In this document: one piece after another, positions 22,813-35,400 of the stretch
Layout of the letters: each line of letters opens with the position of its first letter
How positions within the stretch are numbered: position 1 is the first letter of the stretch
Assembly (NCBI GenBank): GCA_000827205.1
Contig: KN832563.1
Span: 17,768-81,767 of the forward strand
From: Plicaturopsis crispa FD-325 SS-3
Lineage: Eukaryota; Basidiomycota; Agaricomycetes; Amylocorticiales; Amylocorticiaceae
Direction: 5' to 3'
DNA length: 64,000 nucleotides
Position numbers and translations under genes: made by a program
Notes under the pieces: generated by a model
Database searches by the model: none
What the model was told of the DNA's origin: nothing
The model's input: only the letters and a program-made list of their open reading frames with translations

Positions 22813-24560
22813 GATGTCTCAGAACGTTGAGGACGCGCGTGGAACGTGTTTGAGTACACGCGGCATACGCCGGGCAGCCCGGATGCCGGGTCCGAAAGCC
22901 GTTTGCACCGAGGTCAAAAGTCAAATCCTGCCGTGGAGTTCCCGCCAACCTTAGCCGTCAGCACGTCCACTCCCGAGCGGGCTGCAATAGGCTGCAATAT
23001 ATCACCTCCATATCACCGTCCTATACAGACGGCAGAGCTGGCAGAACGCCAAGCACACTGAATAACACGTACGGGCTCGGAAGCCCGCATCTGATTGGGG
23101 TAAGATGGCTCAGGATAAGACTGCGCAGTGCGCACTCAGCTCAAAGAGTCAGAATGCGAATGAGATAGATATGATTGGGACGTACATACAAACATATCGG
23201 AGAGACCGGTGTCTCGTCGATGACACAATGGGCGTCCAGCAGCGATCTGAAGAGGGTAATGCTTGGCGCGCGACCGCATAGCAAGCGCCATTTTGTCCTG
23301 TGATCTTTTCAAAGATCCCCGTTGAGAGTCAGTACCACCGATATCGCGGTCGATAAAGACTGGAGCACCCACCCTACGGAAAAGCAGTAATCTCTGCGGG
23401 TCTGGCACCTGCGTACACCGTGTCAGCGCCCGCAAAACCCGACGCCTGGGAAGTTCGCACAGGTACCACACGACCGCATCATCGCGGACTGCGGTCAGAA
23501 TATATGTATGGATATGGAGATGTCGAGACGAACATAGAACTGAAAGAGAAGTTGTGAAAAGGGATTAGCGCTCCAGCACACACGAACCGCAGTCTCACAT
23601 CCGCCTGACCCACTCTTGCTCGCTTTGCAGAACTTCCGCACGGTGAATGCGGACACTTCGTGTGCAAAATATCTTGTGGGACAGAGTGGGCGGCAGATGT
23701 GATCGCGGAGTGCGTATGCGGGGCCTAGATGTCATGTGAATAATAGAAATTAGAGTACTCGCCAGCAACGCAAATTAGGCGTGTTGAAGGAAATGCACAA
23801 GAAGACAAAGGAGGTACCGCAAGCAGCGCCTCGAAGACGTGTCCACCTCGACGATCGACCCAGCGCACACACCAGATCGCCAGAGCGATTGTTGCCGTCG
23901 AACAGAGCTCTTGCAGAAGCTGCACGAAAGGTCACGAAGAACACAGCCTCGGGCAGGTTTTCCACTCTGCGTACGAGGCTAATAGTAGAGGGTGAGAACG
24001 CACACCGAAAAGCGAGGAGTGTCAGAAGAAATGCGCGAGGTGCGTATCGCATGCAGACATGCAGCTCAGTGTCCGCTCTGATTCCTTGAAAGACGAGCCC
24101 CATGAGCGTTGTGTATACGAGACGAATGCAAGTACACACCGAATCGTGCAGATGCTTGCTGGTCAATAACCAACTAGGCGTTTTGCCGTTTTTCTCCAGA
24201 CGGCGAACAAGCTGCTCGTACAGAGCAAAGTCGCGTATGACTCTGCTGTCCGATGCAAGATATTGCGCAGCAAAACTTGGTTCACATGTGGTTCACATGA
24301 GTCGTATTGACGGCGGAAAGCGTCTCATGGCGAGTTCGCCGCCTTGGAATAATAATTGAGGATAAACATGCCAGCAAACACGACGGAGAATTGGTTCGAC
24401 CCCGGATCGTCAAAGTCGCGTGGCCTCGCGTGGCATATGTGCCTTACCATCGAACCCGCCACGTCCTGCCTTGAAATTGCTTTCCCTCCGCCCATCCATA
24501 CCCTTCACGCTCTTTTCCAGCTACCCTACCCTATTCCACATATACCAGGTCCAAAACACT
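22813..24560 (-). other. Gene-poor stretch with coding-like exons on the minus strand
   Basis: From about 24300 down to 23490 the minus strand reads as a chain of exon-like pieces: SRVIRDFALYEQLVRRLEKN, SWLLTSKHLHDSVCTC, then RRVENLPEAVFFVTFRAASA, with plausible GT..AG borders (for example donor at 23884). No family is recognised and no complete model could be built. It may be an orphan gene or a decayed one. The remainder (22813-23480) shows nothing. The 24360-24560 part is a promoter/leader of the next gene. Confidence 0.3.
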
Positions 24561-25793
24561 ATGGGCGCCACGCAGAGCTACCTGTCCGCGGAAGTCGTCG
24601 TCACCGCCTCCGCGTTCGCAGGCGCCGTCGCGCTCGCTGCGTACACGCAGCACGCCCGCGCCCAGTCCGAGTCGCCCCCGTCGCCAGCGCAAAAGCCGGG
24701 GAAGAAGGGGAAGAAGAAGAAAACTGCAGCAGCAGCAGCGCCGTCTGCAGGCCCTGCTGCCATCCCCGGCGGGTTCGACGCAGACGCGCCCGAGACGCCG
24801 AAACCAGAGCCCGCTGCGTCGTCAAAACCAAAGCCCGCTGCTGCGTCCAAACTAGAGTCTCCTGCAGCGCCCAAATCAGAGACCCCTGTAGCCCCCAAAG
24901 CGAAGAAGCCCAAGAAGAAGAAGGCGAAGGAGCATGAGCCCGCCCCCCAGGCCGTATCGCACGAGAAGGCGTCATCGGACGACACCGACGGGTCGTGGAC
25001 GCGTGTGAAGCCGCGTCGCGCGGCGCACCCTGTCGATGCAGCCGCGGGCCCGTCGAACGCGGACGCGAGCGTATCCACGGGGACGGGGACGGGCACGGAA
25101 GACGACGACGAGGAACAGACGCCTCCTGCGCGCGCGCCGGACAACGTGCGCACGCTCGCGGAGAAGCTCGTGCCGAAGCCGCGCAAGACGAAGGTCGACG
25201 AGTGAGTGCCTTCTTGTGAGATGACGCGTGGTGCTCAACTAACGGGACGCCCTCGACAGCATGCTCCCGCAGACGGGCCCGGCCCTTGCGCGCGTGATGC
25301 GCGTGCAACCGCGGCCGGACGAGAAGCCTGCGGGTGGGCTGTCGTGGGGTGACTACGAGGACGTGGAGGAGCGCGCGGCGGACGGCGGCGACGAGGACGA
25401 CGGGTGGGGCGTCGTCAAGGGCAAGGGCAGCAGTGCGTCCCCCTCCCTCCCTCCCACTCATTTCCATCACTAATTCTCCATACATCGTCTCCTATCGACC
25501 CAGGAAAATTGAACGCGCCAACTACCGGTGCGCAGACCGCGTCGCCCGCAAAAGCCGCTTCGTCGTCCACGGAGACGCTAACGAAGCGGCAGCGGCAGAA
25601 CGCGGCGAAGCGGGACGCGGCGCGGAGCGCGAAGGCCGAGGCGGACGCGGTGCAGGCGGCGCTGCTTGCTCAGCACAAGCGGGAACTCGAGCGCGAGCGC
25701 ATGAAGGCGCAACAGAGCGGGGGCCGGTCGAAGCTCACGAGCGGGGGTAGCACGGCGACGGTGGACGGGAATGGGAAGCTGGTGTGGGATTAA
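24561..25793 (+). CDS. Lys/Ala-rich protein with N-terminal membrane segment, unknown
   Basis: Three exons (24561-25201, 25260-25432, 25504-25793) give 367 aa, all phases agreeing. It begins MGATQSYLSAEVVVTASAFA, with one hydrophobic stretch (residues 8-30) that could anchor it. A low-complexity Pro/Ala/Lys region with repeated KPKPAA/PKSETP units follows, then a more structured segment, DNVRTLAEKLVPKPRKT, RVMRVQPRPDE, GLSWGDYEDVEE, DDGWGVVKGK, and a basic/acidic helical tail with KRQRQNAAKRDAARSAKAEA. I believe the second half is conserved among basidiomycetes, but no function is known to me. The tail resembles ribosome- or RNA-associated coiled tails; this is a guess. GC is high relative to its flanks. 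Confidence 0.75.
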
Positions 25794-26841
25794 TGGGTGG
25801 AAAGAGGAGTAATGCTTGGGAGTGAGTTCTCATAATATACCGTGGCGCAGGCGAGTCTTATACGGTGGATAGTTACCGTACTTACTGGAATCAATATGGG
25901 TTTTTATTTGGATACTCATTTTAGAATACTCGGAGAAAGGGGACGGGACGTCTTTCTTGGTTTGACACGTCTCTGGATACCCATGCCGTCCTGTCGAACA
26001 ACGAGATCACATACTTGGCGGAGACGCATAATTCGGTAAGTTGTTTCTCTTTCATATCACTTGAGACAATGCTTCGACTGTCGCTGAGATGTTCAGCGGG
26101 CAAACGACGGAAAGAGGCTTATCGGTTACTTTGAAAACACAAGGCCTGAAGCATCTTTCGAATGTCGCACCATTTTTGGATCAACAAGACAACGAGCGGC
26201 CCAATGACTCGTCATCAATTGCAAGACAAGCAGCTGCAGAGTACTGTATTTTACGACGGTCTGCCAGGGCAGACGCCGTTGGCAAATATTGCCAAACAAC
26301 CGCTCGCAATTCCTCGGCATTTCGGCTACCTACATTGCCTGCCGGCCCGTGAGTTTATCATTTGACGACCAGCTTTATGCAAGCTTTTTATAAATCAGAA
26401 CAAGTGCTCTTCTCTGCATAGAAAGCCGTTTACAAAGCTCCAGAATCCTATACGCACGTCATCCAGTACTTTCCATGTGGAGCCGTCATTCGTTGTCGAG
26501 CTCAAAGGGCGCCCGATGCGTTTGCTAGTAAGCAATGAGCATGGCATCATGGAGGTGGGTCCTGTCGTCCGCCAATTGCCTTTTCTGGCTGAACTCGTTA
26601 CGCTGTCCTTAGGAACGTCTTTGAAATGCTGCGCAGTATACTGCAGGCGTGACCTAAGCCGCGCTTACCCAGCCCATGACATTCGTCAGCGACATATCAA
26701 TCTCAGGGGGTTAGTGGTCATCGATCATCGAACTTCTCTCCCAGTGAGACAGTGAGTACAGATGCACTTGTACTACATAAGCTGTAGATCTGCGTGGTCA
26801 TATCGCACAAGTTCAAATTACTCCCAACCTAAGCGCCCACC
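25794..26841 (+). other. Spacer with exon-like fragments of an unrecognised gene
   Basis: Between about 25945 and 26760 there are several exon-like reading segments: SWFDTSLDTHAVLSNNEITY, then after a possible intron RANDGKRLIGYFENTRPEAS, then in another frame TVFYDGLPGQTPLANIAKQP, and KPFTKLQNPIRTSSSTFHVE with VELKGRPMRLLVSNEHG. At least one frame change without a splice site lies between them, so this is more likely a decayed gene than a live one. Family unknown. Confidence 0.35.
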
Positions 26842-27886
26842 ATGTCCCCCACTGTTTACCTTGTCTCCGGTGCGAACCGCGGTCTAGGTAAGTTGCACCT
26901 TGCACTTCATGTCTCCGTCAAATTCTGATGTCTCTTCATAACAGGCCTCGCATTTGTGACCGTCCTCGCCCAACGCGAAAACGTCGTCGTCTTTGCGGGC
27001 GCGCGTAACCCCGCCGCCGCCACGGACTTGCAAGCCCTCGTCAAGCAGCACCCCGGCAAAGTGCACGCCGTGAAGCTCACGTCGTCGGACGTAGCTGACA
27101 ACAAGGAGGCGGTAGATTACATCAAGAAGACGGCGGGCAGACTCGATGTCGTGATCGCGAATGCCGGTATGTGCCCTATTGCCCCTTTGAGCTATCGCAT
27201 CGTGTAGACTGACACCGTGTCCTGAAGCCATCGCCAAGTCCGCTGCTCTCGTCCTCGATACACCCCCCGCGGAGCTGCTCGACCACTTCGACGTCCGCCT
27301 ATCTTCGATGTTCTGTTGCTGTGATGCCTACTGAACACAGAATTGTCTAGGTTAACGTCGTCGGAGTCGTCGTCCTCTTTCAGGCGACGTACCCCCTGCT
27401 CAAAGAAAGCACGTCCTCGCCCATCTTCGTCCCGATCTCGAGCGCTGTGGGCAGTATTGCCCTCGCGGGCACCTTCCCCCCTGGCGGGAGCGCGTACGCC
27501 TCGAGCAAAACCACCGTCAACTTTATCGCACGCAAGATCCATTTCGAGCACGAGGGCATCAGTGAGTTTCAAAAATATCAGCGCTTCTAGTTCCGTTCCG
27601 CGACTGAGGGTGCGGCACGAACAGTCTCGTTTGTAGTCAGTCCTGGCGCGGTCGACACGGAAATGAGTAAGTTCTCCCCAATCAGTTCGAAGTTTTTGAG
27701 AGTTTGCTGATGAGCGGCCGTTTAGTTCGACCCGCATTGCCGGCGCTGAGGGCGGCGGGTTTCGACCTCGCGCTGCTATCTCCAGAGGACAGCGCCAGTC
27801 AGGTTCTGAAGCTTGTCGACAATGCCACGCGCGAGTCTGTTGGAGGAAAGTTCTTCAGCTACGATGGCACCGCGTTAGAATGGTGA
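26842..27886 (+). CDS. Short-chain dehydrogenase/reductase (SDR)
   Basis: Six exons (26842-26887, 26945-27166, 27228-27292, 27351-27561, 27625-27666, 27726-27886) give 248 aa, the standard classical-SDR size. The cofactor motif is SGANRGLG (9-16), with Ser replacing the usual Thr. The catalytic set is S141 or S142, Y160 and K164 (YASSK). The strand-4 motif NNAG is altered to NAAI at the exon 2-3 junction. IRPALPALRA and KFFSYDGTALEW close the protein. Overall it looks like the norsolorinic-acid-reductase-like/'C-factor' group of NADPH ketoreductases; the substrate is unknown. The third donor is GTCCGC, non-canonical but the only one that keeps the frame. Confidence 0.85.
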
Positions 27887-28172
27887 GCGAAATGATGAAG
27901 GAATGGTAGATCGCATTGTATGTACCATCGAGGATAATGCTAGGCGGAGATTTCTGGATACTCGTTGCGTGGGTCGATCTCTACTTACACCAGTGGAACA
28001 TCGTTTGACCGTACACTAGTCAACAATTAGATATCCTGGCTTCAACCTGGCTCGACAAGCAATGTTGAACGTCGAACAAATGAGTTAGTGGCCAGTGCCC
28101 AGCACTTGATATTCCAATAATATGGAAGGTACGCCACATATGTTAGTGCTACACGTTCAACCTGAAGCCCTG

Positions 28173-29767
28173 CTACGTATCAGGTACATCCCTCGGATCA
28201 ATCAGCGGCGGCATGTCCGCGAGCGTCGCATTCCGCGCGGGAATGAAAGCAGCAGCAGCAGCGTCTGCGTCCGTCCGTGCCAGCATTTGTATCGACGGTT
28301 TGCCCGAGAAGTCGCCGCTTAGCGTGGAATTCCCAAAATTAAACCTGCATAAATATATGCGTCAGTATTTTCTGCCAAACGATGCGTCGAAATGCGGTTG
28401 GTGCACGTACACCGAGTAGACGTTGCGCATGAACGTGTCGCCGAGGATCATGTCGACCTCGCCAGGGATGCCCGCCGCCTGCGCCTGGAACGCGTTCACG
28501 CACACCGTGTACGTCGAGCCGTTCGCTTGTATGCTCGTCGTCACGATCGTCAAGTCCAGCGGGTCCACCGCAAACGTGTCGCCGCCGAACTGTAGCGTGA
28601 CGTTCGCGGACGCGAGGCACGGCACGAGCCACACGTTGTTCCCGTCGTGCGTGAGGTGCTTCGAGCCGGGAATCGCGCCGTAGATCGCGTCGACAGTCGC
28701 CTCGGGGATGTACGCGAGCGTCGTGCCGCTGTCGATCAGCGCGATGCTCGTCCCTGGCTTCGCGTGGCGCACGGAGGAGGCGAGCGGCGCGGGCTTGCCG
28801 TTGATGGCCAGGCCTTCGAGCGGAATCGTCCAGCGCGACGCGCTCGCGAGCGCGATAGGCGTGGCGTTCGCGATGAGGGGGAATCGCGGGTCGTACTCGC
28901 CAATGGAGAGGATGCCGCCGGACACGTTCTCCTGGTCCTCGGAGCGCTCCAGCGCGAGTCCGATGAAGTTTGTGTTTTCTTCCTGTGTGCCCTGGGTGAA
29001 GAGCGAGGACAGAGGGGGTTGTGCGGGGGTGAAGACGGCGTCTTCGTCGCTTAGCTCCGAGAGCGTGCTGTATATCACGGACAGCGAGTCCAGCCCGAGA
29101 GGGAATATGCCACTCAGGTCCTGGTGTTCCACTCTATTCGCGTTCACAAAGGCTGTGTGTGCCCCGCATTAGCGCGGAGAAACGGAGATTTGCGGAGACA
29201 TGCCCACCTTGCTCGGGGATTGTGTAGTCCCCAATCGCGAGCGATGCATAGTCCACTTTGCCTGCGGCCGAGCCGAGGCCATAAGTGAGAGTGATCAAAG
29301 TGTCGGTGGTATTTGTCGTGTTCACCGGCGTCGGTGAATGAAGCCATAGGTCACTACTGCCGGTGTCTAACTGCAGAGAGAAGTCTAGGAGCAAAATCGA
29401 CCAGTTAGCGGCTGGATAATGGTCATAGCATGGGTAGCCGCGACAGCTCACTTTGGCCACCGACGTTGACATCTGTCATATACTAGGATGCCACGATACG
29501 TTAGCGCAGTAGCTAAAACGCCGGAAGGAGCCTGCTCACGGAGATATCCATCTGGTCAGTGATGTTGAGCACGGACCCGCCCATGAGATCGGCGGTGCGC
29601 AGCGTGCGCACGGCGTCGAAATAGATAGCCCGGAATGGCCTCTTCGCCGAATCAACCGGCTCGATGTCAAACTTCTCAGTAACCCGCGGCACTCGCAGAG
29701 CAGTCGATACCCCGGACAGGTAGGAGAGGGCAAAGCCGAGGGTTACGGAGGGTGTTATGCTCTTCAT
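28173..29767 (-). CDS. Pepsin-like aspartic protease (A1 family)
   Basis: Five exons (29767-29540, 29482-29452, 29384-29208, 29152-28411, 28344-28173) give 449 aa. An N-terminal signal peptide (MKSITPSVTLGFALSYLSGV) and a short propeptide precede the catalytic domain. The two active-site loops are DTGSS (D93) and DSGTT (D286), with a flap Tyr in TYGLGS. The C-terminus carries ILGDTFMRNVYSVFNFG, typical of the family, followed by a ~45 residue Ala-rich tail without a clear GPI signal. It is expected to be secreted or vacuolar and to cut proteins at acid pH. Exon 2 is only 31 nt; the reading YMTDVNVGGQNFSLQLDTGS across it supports the model. N-glycosylation motifs (NTT, NVS, NAT, NVT, NGS) are frequent. 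Confidence 0.9.
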
Positions 29768-31057
29768 AATTACCGGTTAGAGAGTTTGAGAACGGCGTTA
29801 AGAGGGAGATAGGTCAAATGGGTAGGGGATCACCAGGATACGGACGAACATACTCTTTCGCGCAGCACTTATGTATCCCCAGACGTGCGGGGTAATTCGC
29901 AGGCTGACGGACCGTCCCATGAGACATCTGAGGACCCCGAGACACCATTAAAATTGCGACTGGTCGAAACTGTGAACCACGCGAATGATTTTCGTTGAGA
30001 TATTGACTGCAAATATTGACTGCAAGTGCAATAACCCTACTACAAAACCAAACAAAGAGCATGTCAGATATGGCGCGATGCAGTGTCTGAATGCACGTCG
30101 GTGATAGTGAGGTCTTACCGACTTCTGTGGAACTACGATAGCTTGTCGAATATCCATAGATGAGGCGGAGTTTGACTGCTCGACGACGAAGCCATCATGA
30201 TCCTGGGACGTGGCCGCTACTCTGTCGATTAATCCTGTACGGCAAATATTAGATCGGCGGGACATATGCGCAGACCTAACTGAAAGGCGCGTACCATTCA
30301 AGACGCCCTGAGACCACACCATCAACTGGTGAAGAGCGGAGTGGATTCAGGCCAAAATGAAACACGCCACAAATCCGAACGTATGACAGAAACTGAACTC
30401 TCTGAAAGAAGGTGCACCAGTGTAGCGTTCCCAGCCTCGAATCATCACGAATAGGGTGAGCTCTGGGAATCGAATGCGAAAAACAACTGGGTACTCAACG
30501 AGGAGATGGGTTCTTTCAAGTTATTTCAGCCAAATCAAGGACTCGTCCATGCCATAGCTCGTGATGCGTGAAAAGCTGCGGGAAACCCGCGTGTATAGCA
30601 TGGAATACTTGATAGGTAGTTGCGAAAGTATGTGGCACATGTGTAGGTATAGTAGGATTCTGTGTATGACCGATAGTTTATCAGCATGAGCCATCAATAG
30701 AAAAGTCGTAACACTCACAGTACACGCGTAGAGTACAAACAACAATCGATAGATACAGGGGCATAATGTACAATCATAGATAGGCATTAAAACCTACGAG
30801 ACCGCGAACCAGCTAAAGAAATCGAGAAAGGTCGTCACAGATAGAATTAAAAAATATAAACGAGGTTAAGGGCACCGCAAAGTAGACTTAACGAGTGCGA
30901 TAATGCCTTTGTTGAGATTGGCCTTGGGTCTCGCTAGATGTCCGTGTCCTCTCCTCCTCCTCTCGAGGAGTAGAGGACGGTGCCGACATAGGAGCTGGGT
31001 CGCTATACCGCCTAGTATGCGCCATCGGCATGGGAGGCACTTGGAGCGACGACGACG
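29768..31057. other. Intergenic region, little visible
   Basis: One minus-strand exon-like segment (about 30230-30120; LIDRVAATSQDHDGFVVEQS) is bounded by an AG acceptor and GT donor but cannot be joined to anything. In-frame downstream sequence of the Zn2Cys6 gene may extend to about 30888 (see that entry). The rest is AT-rich without a feature. Confidence 0.35.
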
Positions 31058-32488
31058 CTAGACTGTGCTGGGGCATATGTCCCGGCATCGAATACGGATC
31101 TGGAATAGCCATGCTTCCACTATCTGGAGCATGCCACTGCTGCTGCTGCGAGCTGCCTTGGTGCTGCTGCTGCGCGCCGCTGAGCCGTCGACGAGTAGGC
31201 GCAGACGCGTGCCCAGCGACAAGGGCGTCTGCGCCTGTGATTTTTTTGCCTGGTCGTACGGCGACGCGAGCGCTGAGCGGGAGTACGGTCGCTGCGTATA
31301 GGGCGTGGTAGGGGATTGGGGATGCTGGCGCGCGTGGGCAGGCGAGCCGGGAGTCACGGGGTGCATCGACGTGGATATTTGCGACAGGTTCCCGTAACGG
31401 AGAGGCGTCTGGGGCGGCTGCTGCGGCTGCACAGAAGTCCCGAGACGCTGGGAATATTCCGGCGGCTGAGGAAGCATTTGCGGATAGCTTAACGACGAAG
31501 ATGATAGTCCTGCCTCAGCTTGTTGCTGGGGCCCGCTGATAGAATATACAGGCGGGCCTGCTGCAGGTGTGGGAGTCGCGGTAGGGAATCCGCGGGCGAC
31601 TATGGATTCGAGATGATCCAGACGCGCTTTAAGCTCGTTAAATTCAGTCCTGGACACGTATTTGTCGCTGTCAATCATAATGGTTTGCAGTCAGATAATG
31701 GAAAATTTACGGAAAGATACAAGTCGGAAAGTGTGTGGTAGAAAGACGCACACAGGCTCGACGACGTGCCATTGGCATTTGCTTTGTTCGCCGCGACGCG
31801 TACACGGTCCACATGGTTGTGCTCTACGAGAATAAAGAGAAGAAACATTGTGTAAGCGCGTGAAGGCACGAGTCCATTGGCATGTTCACAGACCTATCGC
31901 ACTTGATCTTGCGCCTCTTGCATTCTACAACATTGAAATTGTAGCGCACACACGCGTGACGAGAGATAGGCAATCACAAGACCCAATCGCGAGACCGATT
32001 GTCGGGAAAATTCGGCAGAATCAGAAGAAGACACACGGAGAGTCAGCAAAACTAACTTCGTGGGTGAACTTACAGTTCGATCACTCACCAGTGCAACTTA
32101 GAGCCTGCCGCCGCCGCCTCTTCTTGGGTGGACCCTGGGTATCGGTTTCTCCATCTGCATCCGAGTCTCCTGTGCCAGCGTGCTCCTGTTCACGCTGAGC
32201 GGCAGCGGACGTCGATGGCTGATTGATCGTGGGCACAGCGGCGATGCTGGATGGCGGCGCGTAGAGAGCCGAGGATTGGGGGTAATAGCTGGAACCTTCG
32301 CCTGCGCTCGGATGCTGGGACATGCCTGAGTACGGCAGGTACGGATGAAGTTGACGTATGGACGGCAGAGAGGTCTGAGAAGGGCGACGGTGGGCGGTCG
32401 GTGGAGAACGATGGGGATCGTCGCGACTAGACCGCGAAGACCGTCGGCGCTTGTACGACTGGTTTGGGGACCTGCTGCTGCGATCCAT
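31058..32488 (-). CDS. Zn2Cys6 (Gal4-type) transcription factor
   Basis: Exons 32488-32089, 31924-31894, 31823-31752 and 31667-31058 give 370 aa in phase. The binuclear cluster is split by two introns: ALSCTECKRRKIKCDR, then AQPCGPCTRRGEQSKCQWH (residues about 129-168), which matches C-x2-C-x6-C-x5-C-x2-C-x7-C. A heptad stretch, EFNELKARLDHLESIV, follows as a dimerisation helix. The cluster sits unusually far in, after ~125 disordered Ser/Pro/Arg residues with a KKRRRRR nuclear signal. The tail is Gln/Pro/Ser-rich. No fungal-specific middle homology domain is present. Another minus-strand frame continues from about 31200 to 30888 (QQQQWHAPDSG, then HTRRYSDPAPMSAPSS) with identical composition; a tiny intron or the A7 run near 31247 could connect it, so the true C-terminus is uncertain. 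Confidence 0.8.
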
Positions 32489-35400
32489 GGTGGAAACGGG
32501 GGATTGAGGTGAGAGTCAGAGCTGAAAACGTGAAATCGGACGAAGATGTAAGACACGCACGCAGGAAGCGGGCAACCGCGTTGGCTGGGTAGTACTTATT
32601 GAGACCTGGCAGCCGTCAAAGCTGCATCTCGTGGCCGTTGGACCTAAAAAGGGAGGCAAGAAGGATCTGGTGTTTCAGCGTGGGGCGCTAAAAGTCCGGG
32701 CGATGGGTTGATAAGTAGCTGCGCACACACCTCCTTGAGCTGTAAACACGCTTGGAAATACGCGGAAAGTCGACCAATCGAATCAAATCCACCGTCAAAT
32801 GATCCGTTATGTAACGCCACATCCTTATTTTCATGTTACAGCCTCCTGCCACCGCTCGATTGCAATCATATAAAGCCGAGCAGGGCCCTAGATACCTGAG
32901 CATCCCTCCAGCATTTTCCTCTTTTTTTTTCTTATTTTCCAACTCGCCGTGGTCGCACATATCGCATCGACGGGTTGCCGCTCGGCAAATTAAAGTTTTT
33001 GGATTACTCGGCACCTTCCGCCCGAATCCGTCCCTCTTGGATTCGAACCCTCACAACCGCGACGATTTAAAAACATACGCCGACATACGTTTTATCCGCC
33101 TATTCTCGAGTTTTCGCCATGTACGCTCTTACTTTCGCGTTCTCCTGCTCGTTAATAATCTCAGCCTGCCACTTTATGCGCGTTTTTGCTCCTTGCCACG
33201 CATACGCCGGGCATACCGGTAGCACACCCGATGGTCCGTAGTATCCATGGCCATTCGCATCATGATTCATGAAACTCACTTTAGATCTATTCAAATGCGG
33301 TCATACGCCTGCATCCATCGTGTACTTTCCCCTCGAACCTCGCGTTCTGCGCGCATTATCAGCCAACGCATTCCCTCACTTGAATCCCGATGTTTCCGCC
33401 CTGTCGTTGCAGCAGACAGCGTTTGCGTGCCTTGCCCGATGAGCAAAATGAAGGCAAGCCCTCGAATCGGCACGGAGCAACACGTTTCCCATACCCGACA
33501 AACACGCGGACGCAGGCAGGCATTCACGTATTGATTCTCGCTTTTTCGGGCGTCATTGATGCGCGGGATGAACGTCTGGGCGTCGACTTTCCTTCGGACA
33601 GCATCGATACGACCGGTGAGAACGAAACGTCGCGGTCAAGCTTTCCCCTGAGGCGTCAGCTGTCTGCTCGTCTGCCCGGCCCGCGCGCAGGGGCATGGCC
33701 TGCGGCCTGGCTGAGAGCATTCTCGGGGGGTTGTCGTAAAGTGCATGGTTCTATCAATCAATCAGCCTCCGCGCGCTTCTTCGCCCGTCGGCATATTGCA
33801 GATGTGCATCCTGCGGCACCTGTGACTCGTTTGCCTCGCTGCTAACGCGCTACGCAATACATTATGCGGATGCTCCGATATCAAAATCCATTTGAGAACT
33901 TGGCTCGACCCGGATAGCATACTTAACGATTCGCCAACAGGGCCCGCTTGATGAAGCACCAACAGTTTCTTCGAGCCTGTAATCTCCTCGCTTTCCAGGT
34001 AAGCACAAAAATACCTTTGCGCTTATATCATTTGTGAATTTCGTCGAACTGACACGCATTTGCACAGGACCAAAAACCCTTGGCCGAATTCGCAATAGTG
34101 TTTCTCGGGGTGCTCACTATCAGTTAAGATGTCGTTTCGCCACTAGTCTCGGTCCGTTGACTCGATCATTTCCCTTGGCCCTACCGATGCTGATTTTCCC
34201 GCGTCCCTTTCTTGGTACGGGACATGCGAAAGCCTGTCCAGCAGAAAGGTGCTCAATCCCATTAATCTGGTCCATCCGGCGACTTTCCGCGATTGATGTG
34301 CAGCCTTTTGATGGAGCTACACAAACTCTCCAACACAGTGCCATTTACACGACTTTTGTAACGGAGCTACGTGGACTACATGCGCTGATGGCGTCCGATA
34401 ACATTTCGCGGATCTCTTCCCCGAGGATGACGACGCGCTTGTTTCCGAGTCGTTGACGGGCAGGATCTCCGATCGAGGACTCCTTCATCTTCGTGCGCAA
34501 GAGGATATGGTTTACCCAACTTACTCTTCGGCCGGGTCCAGCTATGCACATCTCCGTGGTACGTGGTCTCGGGAACATCCGAGATGTCTGTGCAGACGCT
34601 GACTTGAAAATAGATATAGCATCTACTTCCTGGTTTGTGCTGGAGGCCGCGAGTTTCCCAGCCATGTAGCCATGCGCTCCTCAGGTCTATCTATCCAGTG
34701 CAATGCGTCTGCGGGCGGAGCTAACTGCTGAACGCGAGCCTTTACTAACTTGCCATGCCCATCAGTGGAATGATCCGCACCTCCGGTATGTGTGCGTGTA
34801 GGCCTCAGTTCTCAAGACGCAATTCTTGGTAATGCCTTGGTGGTGTAGGGACGGAAACCTTTGTGCGGTGAGCGTAAGTCGTAATCAATTTCGGTCTGTC
34901 TGCCTCAAGTGACCATTCGCTGATGGTAGAAACAGCCCCTGTGACCTCTAGTTCGAGCGGGACGGAAGTTAAGGATTGACGGCGAGGTCCTGGAGCAGAG
35001 TGCTCTGTATCGTCCATTACGAGCATACTGATTTGCCTATCGCTGCGGTCATGTTTGAATCGCTGCGGCTGGTTCCTAAATCATCTTACATATTATAGGA
35101 TTATGAATGCGGTAGTGTACCGCCCGCAACGCATCTTTCACGCGAGCTTGTCTTTTTAAAGGGCTTTTCGAGGACGACGAGATGCACTAGCGATTCTTAA
35201 TGGCAAGTACTTCTAATGCCGTCTTAAAATTTTGCAGTCGGTTACTCACATTTTACCAGTACGTTACAGAATTTGGCCAGTCTTCATGGTAGAGTCAACT
35301 TCTCTACGCACGTAATTTAGGTCAACCACTAGCAAAAACCCTCCGCCGCCGCGTATCCCCGTATGCTCAGTGCATGGTACTCCGTTAGATGTGCGTATGG

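Noticed and set aside
23781-24089. Plus-strand 102-codon frame
   Set aside because: It is antisense to exon-like sequence on the minus strand and has the charged composition typical of shadow frames.
24390-24412. B-box-like GGTTCGACCCC
   Set aside because: No matching T-stem, A-box or acceptor stem upstream; treated as chance.
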